Shown here one piece after another: positions 35,793 through 43,555 of a stretch of DNA of 64,000 nt. A program made the position numbers and the translations under genes. The DNA comes from Sphaerisporangium album (GTDB taxonomy: Bacteria > Actinomycetota > Actinomycetes > Streptosporangiales > Streptosporangiaceae). Each line of letters opens with the position of its first letter. The first letter of the stretch is position 1. The notes beneath the pieces were generated by a model. The model ran no database searches. It worked only from the letters and a program-made list of their open reading frames with translations, and had not been told where the DNA came from. The DNA lies in NCBI RefSeq assembly GCF_003323745.1, contig NZ_QOIL01000002.1, positions 465,753 to 529,752 on the forward strand, given 5' to 3'.

Positions 35793-36957
35793 CATCTACT
35801 GGCGGATCGGCACCCACGGCGACCAGCCGTCCCTGCGCCGCCGGGTGACCAGCAGGGGAGAGTGGGCGCCGGTCGTGCCGGGCAGCCTGGCCCCCGGGGT
35901 GCGGGACGGCCGCCGCGACGGGTACTCCTACGTCGAGCACATGGCCGACGTCGCCCGTGCCTCGGAGAGCTCCGGCTTCGTCGGCGGCCTGCTGCCGTCG
36001 TTCCCGTTCACCGACGACCCGTGGGCCACGGCCGCCGCCCTCGCCCGCGAGACCACGACCTACCGGTTCATGATCGCCTACCAGCCGGGCTTCCTGCACC
36101 CGGTGCAGGCGGCGCGGATGTCGGCGACGCTCCAGCGGGCCACCGGCGGGCGGGTCGTCTACAACATCATCTCCGGCGGCGGCGGCCCCGCCCAGCTCTG
36201 GTGGGGCGACCGTGTGGACCACGACGACCGGTACGCCCGCACCTCCGAGTTCCTGGACGTGCTCAAGGGCGTCTGGGGCGGCGGCCCGTTCGACTACGAG
36301 GGCCGGTTCTACCGCGTCGAGGGCGCCGGACTGCCCGAGCCGCTCGCCCGGCAGCCGTTCCCGGAGATCTACTTCTCCGGGTCGTCCAAGGCCGCGATCG
36401 AGGCGGCCGGGCGCCACGCCGACTACTACCTGTCGTGGCTGGAGCCGTTCCCCGACCTGGCCGCCAAGTTCGACCAGGTACGCGCGCACAGCACCGCCAT
36501 CGGACGCGCTCCCAGGTTCGCGGTGCGCATCGACGTGCTCGCCCGCGACACCGAGGAGGCCGCCTGGGACGAGGTCCGGCGCGGCTGGGAGCACGTCGAC
36601 CCGTCCGCGCTGACCGGCCCGGACGGCGACTCGGTCGGATGGCTGCGCAGCCAGTCGTTCGTCTCCTGGCCGGTGCGCCACCACCGCGAGCTGGAGGTCT
36701 CGCCCAACGTCTGGGGCGGCTTCCACCTGCTGCGCGGCGGGCCGGCGTTCGGGCTCGTCGGCAGCTACCAGCAGGTCGCCGAACGGCTCGACGAGCTGAT
36801 CGGCATCGGTGTGGACGCCTTCATCCTCGCGGGCGTGCCGCACCTGGAGGAGGCGTACCGCGTCGGCGAAGAGGTGCTGCCGCTCCTCAAGGGTCGTGCC
36901 CATGGCCGCGCCTCCGGCACGGCTGGTCCGGGGCGCGAATCATCTGTCTCCATGTAG
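35782..36957 (+). CDS. LLM-class flavin-dependent monooxygenase 2 (SsuD-like)
   Basis: 391 aa from GTG 35782 (AAGGAG upstream), overlapping the previous gene. Closest in look to alkanesulfonate monooxygenase SsuD: MSIDIYWRIGTHGDQP, FMIAYQPGFLHPVQAARMSATLQ, RVVYNIISGGGG, DHDDRYARTSEFLDVLKGVW and FILAGVPHLEEAYRVGEEVLP. Predicted reaction: FMNH2- and O2-dependent oxidation of a sulfonate or sulfone. Having two paralogues suggests successive steps that end in the sulfinate used by the DszB-like enzyme, but the order is inference. Confidence 0.9.
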   Translation: MSIDIYWRIGTHGDQPSLRRRVTSRGEWAPVVPGSLAPGVRDGRRDGYSYVEHMADVARASESSGFVGGLLPSFPFTDDPWATAAALARETTTYRFMIAYQPGFLHPVQAARMSATLQRATGGRVVYNIISGGGGPAQLWWGDRVDHDDRYARTSEFLDVLKGVWGGGPFDYEGRFYRVEGAGLPEPLARQPFPEIYFSGSSKAAIEAAGRHADYYLSWLEPFPDLAAKFDQVRAHSTAIGRAPRFAVRIDVLARDTEEAAWDEVRRGWEHVDPSALTGPDGDSVGWLRSQSFVSWPVRHHRELEVSPNVWGGFHLLRGGPAFGLVGSYQQVAERLDELIGIGVDAFILAGVPHLEEAYRVGEEVLPLLKGRAHGRASGTAGPGRESSVSM

Positions 36958-36981
36958 ATCCGTAGAGAAAGGGACCATCTG

Positions 36982-37899
36982 ATGAGCGTCCGTGTCGGCT
37001 ACTTTCCCAACAACAACTCGCTGTGGGTCCTGCGCGCCCGTGGCATCCTCGAACGGTCCCTGCCCGGCGTCGAGTGGGTCGACCTGCGCGACCTGCCCGC
37101 CGGCGAGCGTCCCGACCCCAGGAAGGCGCTGCCCTCGCTGCACGGCGACCACCTGTTCGACGGGGGGTACGACTTCATCGGCACCGGCTCCACGCCGCCC
37201 GTCACCGCCCAGGGCAAGGGGCACGACATCGTGTACGTCGCGATCTCCGGGTCCCGGCACGAGAACGGGCGGCTCGTCGTCCACGAGGACTCGCCGATCC
37301 ACTCCCTGGAGGACCTCGCGGGCAGGCGCGTCGCGCTCGGGCACGGCTCGTGGCAGACCACGCTGCTGCTGTTCGCGCTCGACCGCGCCGGGCTCACCTG
37401 GAAGGACATCGAGCCGGTGGACGTCCACGGCGACGCCGCGCAGGTCTTCCTGGATCGCGAGGTGGACGCCTGGGTCGGCTCCTACCCCTCGCTGACCCGG
37501 GTCGAGCGGGAGACGCGCGTCCGGGAGCTCGTGGCGACGGACGGGCTGTTCAGCCACCGTTCGCTGTGGTTCACCCGGCGTGACTTCGCCGAGCGGCACC
37601 CCGAGGAGCTGGCCGCCATCGTCGCCGCCCTGCAGGAGTCCGACGCGTGGATCAAGGAGAACCCGCGGGCCGCGGCCGAGCTCTTCGCCGCCGACGACGG
37701 GGGAGACCTCGACGCCTGGGAGCACGCGCTGCGCCACCGCCCGTTCGGCCTGAACCCGGTCACCGAGGACTTCGTCGCCGAGCAGCAGCGCGCGGCCGAC
37801 CTCTTCCACGCGAGCGGCCTGATCGACCGCAAGATCAGCGTCTCCGAGGCCGTCCTGCCCGAACTCAACCGCCTGGTGGAGTCCACCCGCCCCCACTGA
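36982..37899 (+). CDS. SsuA-fold protein lacking a signal peptide
   Basis: 305 aa; ATG 36982. It starts directly with the first strand of the fold (VRVGYFPNNNSLWVLRARGI), with no signal sequence or lipobox. It keeps ligand-binding features of sulfonate-binding proteins (IGTGSTPPVTAQGKGHDIVYV, HSLEDLAGRRVALGHGSWQT). It lacks the DszB Cys-Pro-Val-Pro motif, so it is not an obvious second desulfinase. It could be a cytoplasmic binding protein, an enzyme of unknown type, or a binding protein that relies on another route out. It is the last gene of the operon, followed by a strong terminator. Confidence 0.75.
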   Translation: MSVRVGYFPNNNSLWVLRARGILERSLPGVEWVDLRDLPAGERPDPRKALPSLHGDHLFDGGYDFIGTGSTPPVTAQGKGHDIVYVAISGSRHENGRLVVHEDSPIHSLEDLAGRRVALGHGSWQTTLLLFALDRAGLTWKDIEPVDVHGDAAQVFLDREVDAWVGSYPSLTRVERETRVRELVATDGLFSHRSLWFTRRDFAERHPEELAAIVAALQESDAWIKENPRAAAELFAADDGGDLDAWEHALRHRPFGLNPVTEDFVAEQQRAADLFHASGLIDRKISVSEAVLPELNRLVESTRPH

Positions 37900-37950
37900 C
37901 GGCGACCTCCGACCCCGGGGCGGGGCCCGAGACCTCGCCCCGGCGGAACA

Positions 37951-37988
37951 GGCGCGGGCCGGGCCGATTCGAAGCCCCGGCCCGCGCC
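37951..37988 (+). terminator. terminator of the organosulfur operon
   Basis: Perfect 13-bp stem (GGCGCGGGCCGGG / CCCGGCCCGCGCC) with a 12-nt loop, 51 nt after the stop of the last gene. Confidence 0.75.
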
Positions 37989-38138
37989 TCCCGAAGGGCC
38001 GGACGTCCTGCGAGCCGGATCTCCCGCCTCCCGGCTTCCCCGCGAACGAGGCCTGGCCCGGGGTGGGCCGTGCGCGTCCGGCTCCCTCCTCACCAGGCCG
38101 ATTCACCATCCGAGGCTGATTGCTGACAGGCTCGGAGC

Positions 38139-39002
38139 ATGCGGATCGATCTGCACACGCACTCCACCGCGAGCGACGGCACCGACGCCCCGGAGCTCCT
38201 CATGCGGGAGGCGGCCGAGGCGGGGCTGGACGTGATCGCGCTCACCGACCACGACACCACCGCCGGGTGGAACCGGGCGGCGCCGGCGGTGCCGCCCGGG
38301 CTGACGCTGGTGTTCGGCGCCGAGCTGTCGGGCCGCTGGTACCGCAGCGAGCCGTCCATCGGCCTGCACCTGCTCGCCTACCTGTTCGACCCCGGTCACC
38401 AGGAGCTGACCGCCGAACTCGCCCGCGTACGCCGCTCCCGCGACCTGCGCGCCGAGGCGATCGTCGAGCTGCTGAACGCCGACGGCGTCGACCTCACCAT
38501 GGACGAGGTGCGCGGGCTGGTGGCCGGAGGGACGGTCGGCCGCCCGCACATCGCCCGCGCGCTGGTCGCGCGCGGCCTCGTCGGCTCGGTGGACGAGGCG
38601 TTCGGCCCCGAATGGCTGGGAGGGCGTTACCGGCTGCCCAAGACCGACATCGACGTGCTGACCGCGATCCGGCTGATCGGCGAGGCGGGCGGCGTGTCCG
38701 TGCTGGCCCATCCGATGGCGGGCAGCCGTGGTCACGTCCTGCCGGACGCGCTGATCGTGGGCCTCGCGGGCGCGGGCCTGTGGGGCATCGAGGCCGGCCA
38801 CCCGGACCACTCGCCCGAGGACGCCGCGCACGTGCGCGTGCTGGCCCGCGACCTGGGCCTGCGCGTCACCGGCTCCAGCGACTACCACGGCGACAACAAG
38901 ACCGTCCGCCTCGGCGCCTACACCACCGCCCCCGACGTCTACGAGGACCTGATCGCCACCGCCACCGGCACACCCCCCGCCTACGGCCCCCCGAAGCCGT
39001 GA
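38139..39002 (+). CDS. PHP-domain phosphoesterase
   Basis: 287 aa from ATG 38139. Metal-binding motifs of the PHP superfamily: MRIDLHTHSTASDGTDAPEL, ALTDHDTTAGW, FGAELSG, VSVLAHPM and GSSDYHGDN, giving the usual His/Asp set for two or three metal ions. Relatives of this size act as 3',5'-nucleoside bisphosphate phosphatases or small-molecule phosphoesterases, sometimes as 5'-3' exonucleases on short RNA. Stand-alone gene, convergent with an aminotransferase gene. Confidence 0.88.
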   Translation: MRIDLHTHSTASDGTDAPELLMREAAEAGLDVIALTDHDTTAGWNRAAPAVPPGLTLVFGAELSGRWYRSEPSIGLHLLAYLFDPGHQELTAELARVRRSRDLRAEAIVELLNADGVDLTMDEVRGLVAGGTVGRPHIARALVARGLVGSVDEAFGPEWLGGRYRLPKTDIDVLTAIRLIGEAGGVSVLAHPMAGSRGHVLPDALIVGLAGAGLWGIEAGHPDHSPEDAAHVRVLARDLGLRVTGSSDYHGDNKTVRLGAYTTAPDVYEDLIATATGTPPAYGPPKP

Positions 39003-39051
39003 TCCCACGGCGGACGGGACGGCGGCCCGTGGCGGAGGGTCCGGCGTCGGG

Positions 39052-39837
39052 CTATATCGGCTCGCCCGGGAGGGCGGCGTACTCGCGGCGCAGGGTGGTC
39101 ACGATCGGCTCGTCCGGCCGAAGCTCGGCCCCGTCGATCGAGCGCACGGGACGCGCACCGATCGCCGAGCTGGTGACGAACGCCGCCGTCATGCCGGGCA
39201 GGTCGTCGAGGTCGACGGCGGCCGTGACGGACGGGATGCCCACGCGCTCCGCGACCCGCTGGAGCAGCCGCATGGTCACGCCCGGGAGGCGGTCGTCCTC
39301 CGGCCACAGCAGGCGGCCTTCGCGGACGAAGCCGATGTTCCAGGTCGGCCCCTCGGTCACCCGTCCCCGAGCGTCCGTGAACAGCGCGTCGTCGTACCCG
39401 CCGGCCAGGGCGAACCGCCGGTGGAGGACCGGCCCGAACAGCCCGGAGTGCTTGACCTCCGGAAGATCGCGCTGGTACTCGGCCGTCCCGAGGGCGAGCG
39501 GGGGCAGGTCGCCGGGGACCGGCCGGGTGCTGACCAGGATCTCCGGATGGGCTTTGACGGCCGGACGCGCGACGTCCAACTCGGGATCGAAGACGGTGAC
39601 ACGCACGATCACCGGCGTGCCGGGCGCCGTCACGCGCCGGACCAGATGGCGGACGCGGTCGAGGTCGAGCTCGGCGCCGTGCAGGACGCGGCAGTCACCG
39701 AGCAGCCGCTCCAGATGGAGCGACAGCCCCCGGACGCGCCCGTCCTCCACCCGCATGGTGGTGAAGTGCCCGTAGTTGTACAGCGCCAGCGCCCCAAGCT
39801 CCTCGACGCCGACGGGCCGTCCGTTCAACTCCATCAT
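39052..39837 (-). CDS. class IV aminotransferase / aminodeoxychorismate lyase family
   Basis: 261 aa. Fold-type IV PLP enzyme: the Schiff-base lysine is in PEVKHSGLFGPVLHRR (near residue 127), and the phosphate-binding end is represented by TEGPTWNIGFVREG and GVTMRLLQRVAE. Substrates in this group include branched-chain amino acids, D-alanine and aminodeoxychorismate; the Asn in TWNIGF fits the lyase/BCAT pattern, but specificity is not readable. ATG 39837 and 39834 are both possible. Single gene. Confidence 0.85.
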   Translation of the reverse strand: MMELNGRPVGVEELGALALYNYGHFTTMRVEDGRVRGLSLHLERLLGDCRVLHGAELDLDRVRHLVRRVTAPGTPVIVRVTVFDPELDVARPAVKAHPEILVSTRPVPGDLPPLALGTAEYQRDLPEVKHSGLFGPVLHRRFALAGGYDDALFTDARGRVTEGPTWNIGFVREGRLLWPEDDRLPGVTMRLLQRVAERVGIPSVTAAVDLDDLPGMTAAFVTSSAIGARPVRSIDGAELRPDEPIVTTLRREYAALPGEPI

Positions 39838-39933
39838 CGGCCCATCCTGACACCTCCCCGGGCACCCCTCACCCCGTGATTCCCGATGTTCGCCGAAGGC
39901 GTGCGCGTGAGCCGGCTACATGCAGCGGCCTCG

Positions 39934-40293
39934 TCACGGCTCGATGACGAGCTCCTTGACCCTGTCGCCTTCGAGCTGGAACTGGAACCGGAGGTCGGCC
40001 TCGCCTCCCGGGAAGTCGCCCTCCAGGTGGGCCTTCACGGTCCATCCGTTGGGAGAGTGCTCGGTCTGCTGCGTGTAGTCGGTCGTGTAGGTGTACTCGC
40101 TCGCCGCTTTCGCGAGCCAGTTGCGGATCGCGTCGATCCCCGCGTACTCGATGTTCTCGTCGGTGACCTTCGCGTCCGGCGTGAAGACGGTTGTGAGGGA
40201 TTCGCGGTCGCCGTCCCGGTGGGTCTCGAGGTAGTGGCGGACGACGGCCGGCAGCTTCTCGGGCGCGTAGGGGACATAGGGGGTCTCGCTCAT
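39934..40293 (-). CDS. SnoaL/NTF2-like small protein
   Basis: 119 aa; ATG 40293 with AAGGAG 8 nt upstream. Single cone-shaped NTF2-like domain: LPAVVRHYLETHRDGDRESLTTVF at the start split by DAKVTDENIEYAG, then WTVKAHLEGDFPGG and RFQFQLEGDRVKELVI. Relatives are polyketide cyclases, isomerases or ligand-binding proteins. No catalytic residues can be assigned. It lies next to an SDR remnant on the same strand (30 nt apart), with which it may once have formed an operon. Confidence 0.8.
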   Translation of the reverse strand: MSETPYVPYAPEKLPAVVRHYLETHRDGDRESLTTVFTPDAKVTDENIEYAGIDAIRNWLAKAASEYTYTTDYTQQTEHSPNGWTVKAHLEGDFPGGEADLRFQFQLEGDRVKELVIEP

Positions 40294-40323
40294 GATGGCT
40301 CTCCTTTCAGTGGGTGGTGGGTG

Positions 40324-40392
40324 CTAGGTCGTTCTCAGGGTTCCGCCGTCGATCACGATCTCGGTTCCGAGGATGGACGCGGCGGGGCGCAT
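40324..40392 (-). pseudogene. 22-codon remnant of an SDR oxidoreductase gene
   Basis: ATG 40392 encodes MRPAASILGTEIVIDGGTL followed by RTT and a stop. GTEIVIDGGTL is the C-terminal signature of classical short-chain dehydrogenases, so almost the whole coding region has been deleted while the promoter and start remain. The start lies 6 nt after a -10-like box of a MerR-type promoter. Confidence 0.6.
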
Positions 40393-40398
40393 GCCTCA

Positions 40399-40429
40399 AA
40401 GGTCGGCCTTCCCCCAAGGGGAAGGTCAA
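40399..40429 (-). promoter_or_regulatory. MerR-type promoter and operator of the SDR remnant
   Basis: Minus strand: -35 TTGACC (40429-40424), 19-bp spacer, -10-like GACCTT (40404-40399). The spacer holds the dyad CCTTCCCC-N3-GGGGAAGG (40407-40425). The geometry is that of MerR-activated promoters, and a MerR gene lies 0.6 kb away at 41038, its likely regulator. Confidence 0.6.
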
Positions 40430-40612
40430 GTCGTGGCCGCGCAGAGAGCCGAGGGGTGGCGGCCGGCGCCTCTATGTCGCCGGCCGCCGCGGCGGCACCG
40501 TAGCGCTGGATCACATCGCGGTCATCGCGTTCTCCTGTCTTCGTAGACTTGTGGGAGTTCTCATGGTTCCCGGCGGGTGCCGGTTGCTTGAACGTGACCA
40601 CCGGAGGTCAGG

Positions 40613-41041
40613 GTGTCCCAGCCAGACGTATCCCAGGTCGAGTGGACGGTGTTCTCCGCGAAGTGCCCCTCTCGGGAGTCGCCGGCGCGCATCGCGAACA
40701 AGTGAACGGCGATGATCGTGATCCTGCTGGATCGCAGTCCACGGCGGTTCGGCGATCTCCACCGGGAGATCGGGGGCATCTCGAAGAAGGTGCTGATCGA
40801 CACCCTGCGTGCGCTCGAGAGGGACGGGATGATCGCGCGGCCCGACCCGGATGACGCGTCCGCGGTGTACCGGCTCACTCCGCTCGGCCGCACGCTCCGC
40901 GAGCCGCTGATCGCGCTGCGGCAGTGGGCCGAATCCCATGTCGACGAAGTGATCAGAGCCCAGCAGGCGTATGACGAGCGCCACGATGGAGACCTCGTGG
41001 CGGATGGCGACGGCGGCGGCCCGCAGGTTCCCGGATCGTGA
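40613..41041 (+). pseudogene. HxlR-family regulator with an in-frame TGA at the conserved Trp
   Basis: GTG 40613 (GGAGG upstream) opens a frame of 143 codons interrupted only by TGA at 40703-40705. Upstream it reads KCPSRESPARIANK and downstream TAMIVILLDRSPRRFGDLHREI. HxlR proteins have a Trp exactly here (GKWT motif), so TGG appears to have become TGA. The rest (ISKKVLIDTLRALERDGMIAR, YRLTPLGRTLREPL) is an intact winged helix. A restart at ATG 40712 would give a 109-aa protein lacking the first helix. Its stop overlaps the MerR start. Confidence 0.7.
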
Positions 41042-41868
41042 TCAGCTCGGATCGGTCGCTGATGACGATCGGTGACTTCTCGCGGGCGACTCGCCTGAGC
41101 GCCAAGGCGCTGCGCCACTACCACCGTGAGGGGCTGCTCGCCCCGGCCTCGGTGGATCCGGTCAACGGCTACCGCCTCTACACGGTCGACCAGCTGATCG
41201 ATGCGCAGGTGATCCGAACCCTCCGGGAGCTGGACGTCCCGGTGGACGAGATCCGCGAGATCGTCTCCACTTCGGATGTGGCGTCCAGGGCGGCCCGGAT
41301 CGAAGGGCACGCGGCGCGCCTGGAGGCGCGGCTGCGGAAGACCTCGGATGCCCTGTCGTCGCTGAGGCGCATCCTCGACGACGCCTCGCCGCGGATCCCG
41401 ATCGCCCACCGGACGGTTCCTCCGACCGATGCCCTGGTCGTCCAGGAGGTCATCGATCTGCCGGAGTTGAGCCCGTGGTTCGATTCCGCGATGCGTGAGC
41501 TCGCGCGGGTCGTCGAGGCGGAGCGGGTTCCCGTGGCGGGCGCCTTCGGAGGCCTGTGGTCGACGGAGCTGTTCCTCGACGGCAGGGGGATGGCCGCGCT
41601 CTATGCGCCGGTCGACAGCGGAAGCGAGCTCGAGACCATGGGACGCGTGCGAGCGGTCACGCTGCCGGCCGTGGAACTCGCCGTGGCGACGAGCCACGGG
41701 CCGGACGAGAGCGTCAGGGCGGTCTACGCCGCGCTGGGCGAGCACGTCGCCCGCCACGAGCTGAGCATCGACGCACCCATCCGCGAGACGTATCTGAAGG
41801 GCCTGCCCGGCCCGGACGCGGACGCGATCGTCGAGATCGGATGGCCCGTGTTCCGCGTCACCCGGTAG
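41038..41868 (+). CDS. MerR-family transcriptional regulator with GyrI-like effector domain
   Basis: 276 aa from GTG 41038, or 268 from ATG 41062 (MTIGDFSRATRLSAKALRHY). The helix-turn-helix and wing (LRHYHREGLLAPASVDPVNGYRLY split as LRHYHREGLLAPASV and NGYRLYTVDQL) are followed by the dimer coiled coil (about residues 85-118) and a C-terminal GyrI-like ligand domain. BmrR-type proteins of this layout sense bulky toxic compounds. The MerR-type promoter 0.6 kb upstream, driving the SDR remnant, is a likely target. Confidence 0.88.
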   Translation: MISSDRSLMTIGDFSRATRLSAKALRHYHREGLLAPASVDPVNGYRLYTVDQLIDAQVIRTLRELDVPVDEIREIVSTSDVASRAARIEGHAARLEARLRKTSDALSSLRRILDDASPRIPIAHRTVPPTDALVVQEVIDLPELSPWFDSAMRELARVVEAERVPVAGAFGGLWSTELFLDGRGMAALYAPVDSGSELETMGRVRAVTLPAVELAVATSHGPDESVRAVYAALGEHVARHELSIDAPIRETYLKGLPGPDADAIVEIGWPVFRVTR

Positions 41869-41946
41869 AAGCGGACGCTGGGCGCGCGGCAGGCGCCCAG
41901 CGTCCGGGGTGTGATCACGCCGAGGGCGGTCGCACCGTCCTGCTGG

Positions 41947-42417
41947 TCAGCGACGGGTGCCGGGGGCTCCGGTAGAGCTCTTGGTCCGGGTCGGCACGAC
42001 CTCCTTGGGAACGAACGTGAGCGCCGCGACCGCGTCGACCGGCTCCGGGGTGACATCGCCGCCGCGCCCCTCGAACGTCGCGTCGAGAAGCTCCTTCAGA
42101 GAGCGGTTGGTCTCAATGGGGAGGAAGGAGATCATGCAGACCTCCTCCAGCGATGCCGACTCGGCGACGTCGATGAGCTCCGCCTTCAGGTCCTCACGCG
42201 TGTAGGTGATGATGTAGTTGTAGTCCTGCTCGAGCGTGAACAGCTTGTGCTCGCGCATCTCCGCAGGAACGTCGCTCTCCTTGAAGTTCCACAGGAACCT
42301 GGCCGGGCCGCCCACGACGGGTCCGCCGAGCACGAGCTGCTTCGCCATCAGCGCATCGAGGATGCGATGGGCCTGCGCGGTCTGCTCCGCGCTGATGAAC
42401 ACCTGGTAGTACTGCAT
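41947..42417 (-). CDS. CutA-like protein
   Basis: 156 aa from ATG 42417 (AAGGA 8 nt upstream). Strand and helix order fit the trimeric CutA1 fold: YQVFISAEQTAQAHRILDALM, an RFLWNFKE strand, then YNYIITYTREDLKAELIDVAES and EEVCMISFLPIETNRSLKELLDA. CutA proteins have been linked to divalent-metal tolerance and signalling, but their real role is unclear. The tail of 45 residues is extra. It is divergent from the TetR gene, with two palindromic operators between them, so both genes may be controlled by that regulator. Confidence 0.65.
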   Translation of the reverse strand: MQYYQVFISAEQTAQAHRILDALMAKQLVLGGPVVGGPARFLWNFKESDVPAEMREHKLFTLEQDYNYIITYTREDLKAELIDVAESASLEEVCMISFLPIETNRSLKELLDATFEGRGGDVTPEPVDAVAALTFVPKEVVPTRTKSSTGAPGTRR

Positions 42418-42471
42418 CTTTTTCCTTCTTCGGTTGAGATCGCCCGGGTTGCTCCTGAGCGATCGGCTCAA

Positions 42472-42506
42472 TGTAGCGCTGCTACACACCATATAGCACC
42501 GCTATA
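42472..42506. promoter_or_regulatory. twin palindromic operators between cutA-like and tetR
   Basis: TGTAGCGCTGCTACA (42472-42486) and TATAGCACCGCTATA (42492-42506), both of the form TRTAGC-N3-GCTAYA, centres 20 bp apart. The second overlaps the -10 box TATACT (42503-42508) of the TetR gene. Typical of autorepression and joint control of a divergent pair. Confidence 0.75.
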
Positions 42507-42514
42507 CTAGGGGT

Positions 42515-43078
42515 ATGACGAAGGAGCTTTCGACTCGGGACAGGCTGCTGCTCGTCGGCGCGGAGCTCCTGGAGCACGCCGAGGGGGGCGCGGTCTCCAC
42601 GCGCGCGATAACCGAGAAGGCGGGGGTTCAGGCGCCGACGCTGTATCACCACTTCGGCAGCAAGCAGGCTCTCCTCGACGAGGTGGTCAGCCACGGGTTC
42701 CGGCGCTTTCTCCAGGACAACCCCGCCCCCGCCGACGAGGCCGGCCGGATCTCGGCGATCGCGCGCGCGTGGGACACGCACGTCCGGTTCGGTGTGGAGC
42801 ACCCCGCGTTCTACGCGCACATCTACGCCCGGGTCGAGCCGGGCTATCGATGCGGCGTCGTCAGCGTCGTGGAGCAGATGCTCCTGGAGGCACTCGAGCG
42901 GGCGCGGTCGGTCCTGGCGGTGGATCCCGCGCAGGCGGCGAGGATGATCCTGGCGGCGAGCACGGGTGTGATTTTGACGTTGATCTCCGAGCTGGACGGC
43001 GACCCGCACTGGGAGCTCTCGGAGCGCGTGCGGGACGCGATCCTCGACTCGCTCGTCATTTCGGGCGGGGCGAGATGA
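42515..43078 (+). CDS. TetR-family transcriptional regulator, leaderless
   Basis: 187 aa. N-terminal helix-turn-helix STRAITEKAGVQAPTLYHHFGSKQALLDEVV is canonical when read as STRAITEKAGVQ and TLYHHFGSKQALLDE; the rest is a ligand/dimer domain of the TetR_C type with WDTHVRFGVEHPAFYAHIY. The ATG at 42515 lies 6 nt after TATACT, so transcription probably starts at the A of ATG, without a ribosome-binding site. It should repress itself and the cutA-like gene through the twin operators. Confidence 0.9.
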   Translation: MTKELSTRDRLLLVGAELLEHAEGGAVSTRAITEKAGVQAPTLYHHFGSKQALLDEVVSHGFRRFLQDNPAPADEAGRISAIARAWDTHVRFGVEHPAFYAHIYARVEPGYRCGVVSVVEQMLLEALERARSVLAVDPAQAARMILAASTGVILTLISELDGDPHWELSERVRDAILDSLVISGGAR

Positions 43079-43109
43079 GCCCTCGATGCATCGTCGCGGA
43101 GGCAAGAGG

Positions 43110-43322
43110 TCATGCCGTTCGCTGATGACATGATCGGCGACGACGTCGCCCGTCGGCCGCGGAGATCGTCGATGCGGTCGCGGCAAGGCGGGGTGCCTCG
43201 GTGACGCGCTGCTGGAGTCGTCGGGGCGAACCGCCGGTGAGCTCGCCTACCTCAATCGAGAGGTGCGCAGCCTCCGCGACCGGATCTACCAGGACCTCGG
43301 CGGCTGGGAGACGCCGATCTGA
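43110..43322 (+). pseudogene. degenerate small gene of unknown function
   Basis: From about MPFADDMIGDDV (43112) the sensible sequence passes through at least two frames (SAAEIVDAVAARRGAS, then GDALLESSGRTAGELAYLNR ending in GGWETPI and TGA 43320-43322). The C-terminal part looks like a real helical protein. Small indels appear to have broken the gene. No family is recognised. Confidence 0.35.
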
Positions 43323-43498
43323 GTGCCAATGGCGCACAGCAAACTGTGCGTACAGCTGCGCTGCCTCGGGGTGGCGTCGGCGTGAGGCAGGGGTGGCGCC
43401 ATAGCGCACGGTCGCCGTCGGCGAAGTTGACGCATCACTGTATCTGCTGCCACATCGTTCTGCCCTACCCAGGAGAAATCCACTTGCGCTCCCCATAT

Positions 43499-43538
43499 GG
43501 GTGATGCATCATCCTTCGTATAGGGTGACGTATCACCC
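43499..43538. promoter_or_regulatory. paired operators upstream of the SDR operon
   Basis: GGGTGATGCATCATCC (43499-43514) and GGGTGACGTATCACCC (43523-43538), both GGGTGA-N4-TCACCC-like (the first with one change), centres 24 bp apart and ending 17 nt before the SDR start. The MarR encoded at the end of the cluster is the best candidate regulator. Confidence 0.7.
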
Positions 43539-43555
43539 ATGAAGGAGATCTTCTC

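Noticed and set aside
36982-37899. Second DszB-like desulfinase
   Set aside because: No CPVP-type catalytic cysteine and no matching His/Arg pair, so it was called an SsuA-fold protein only.
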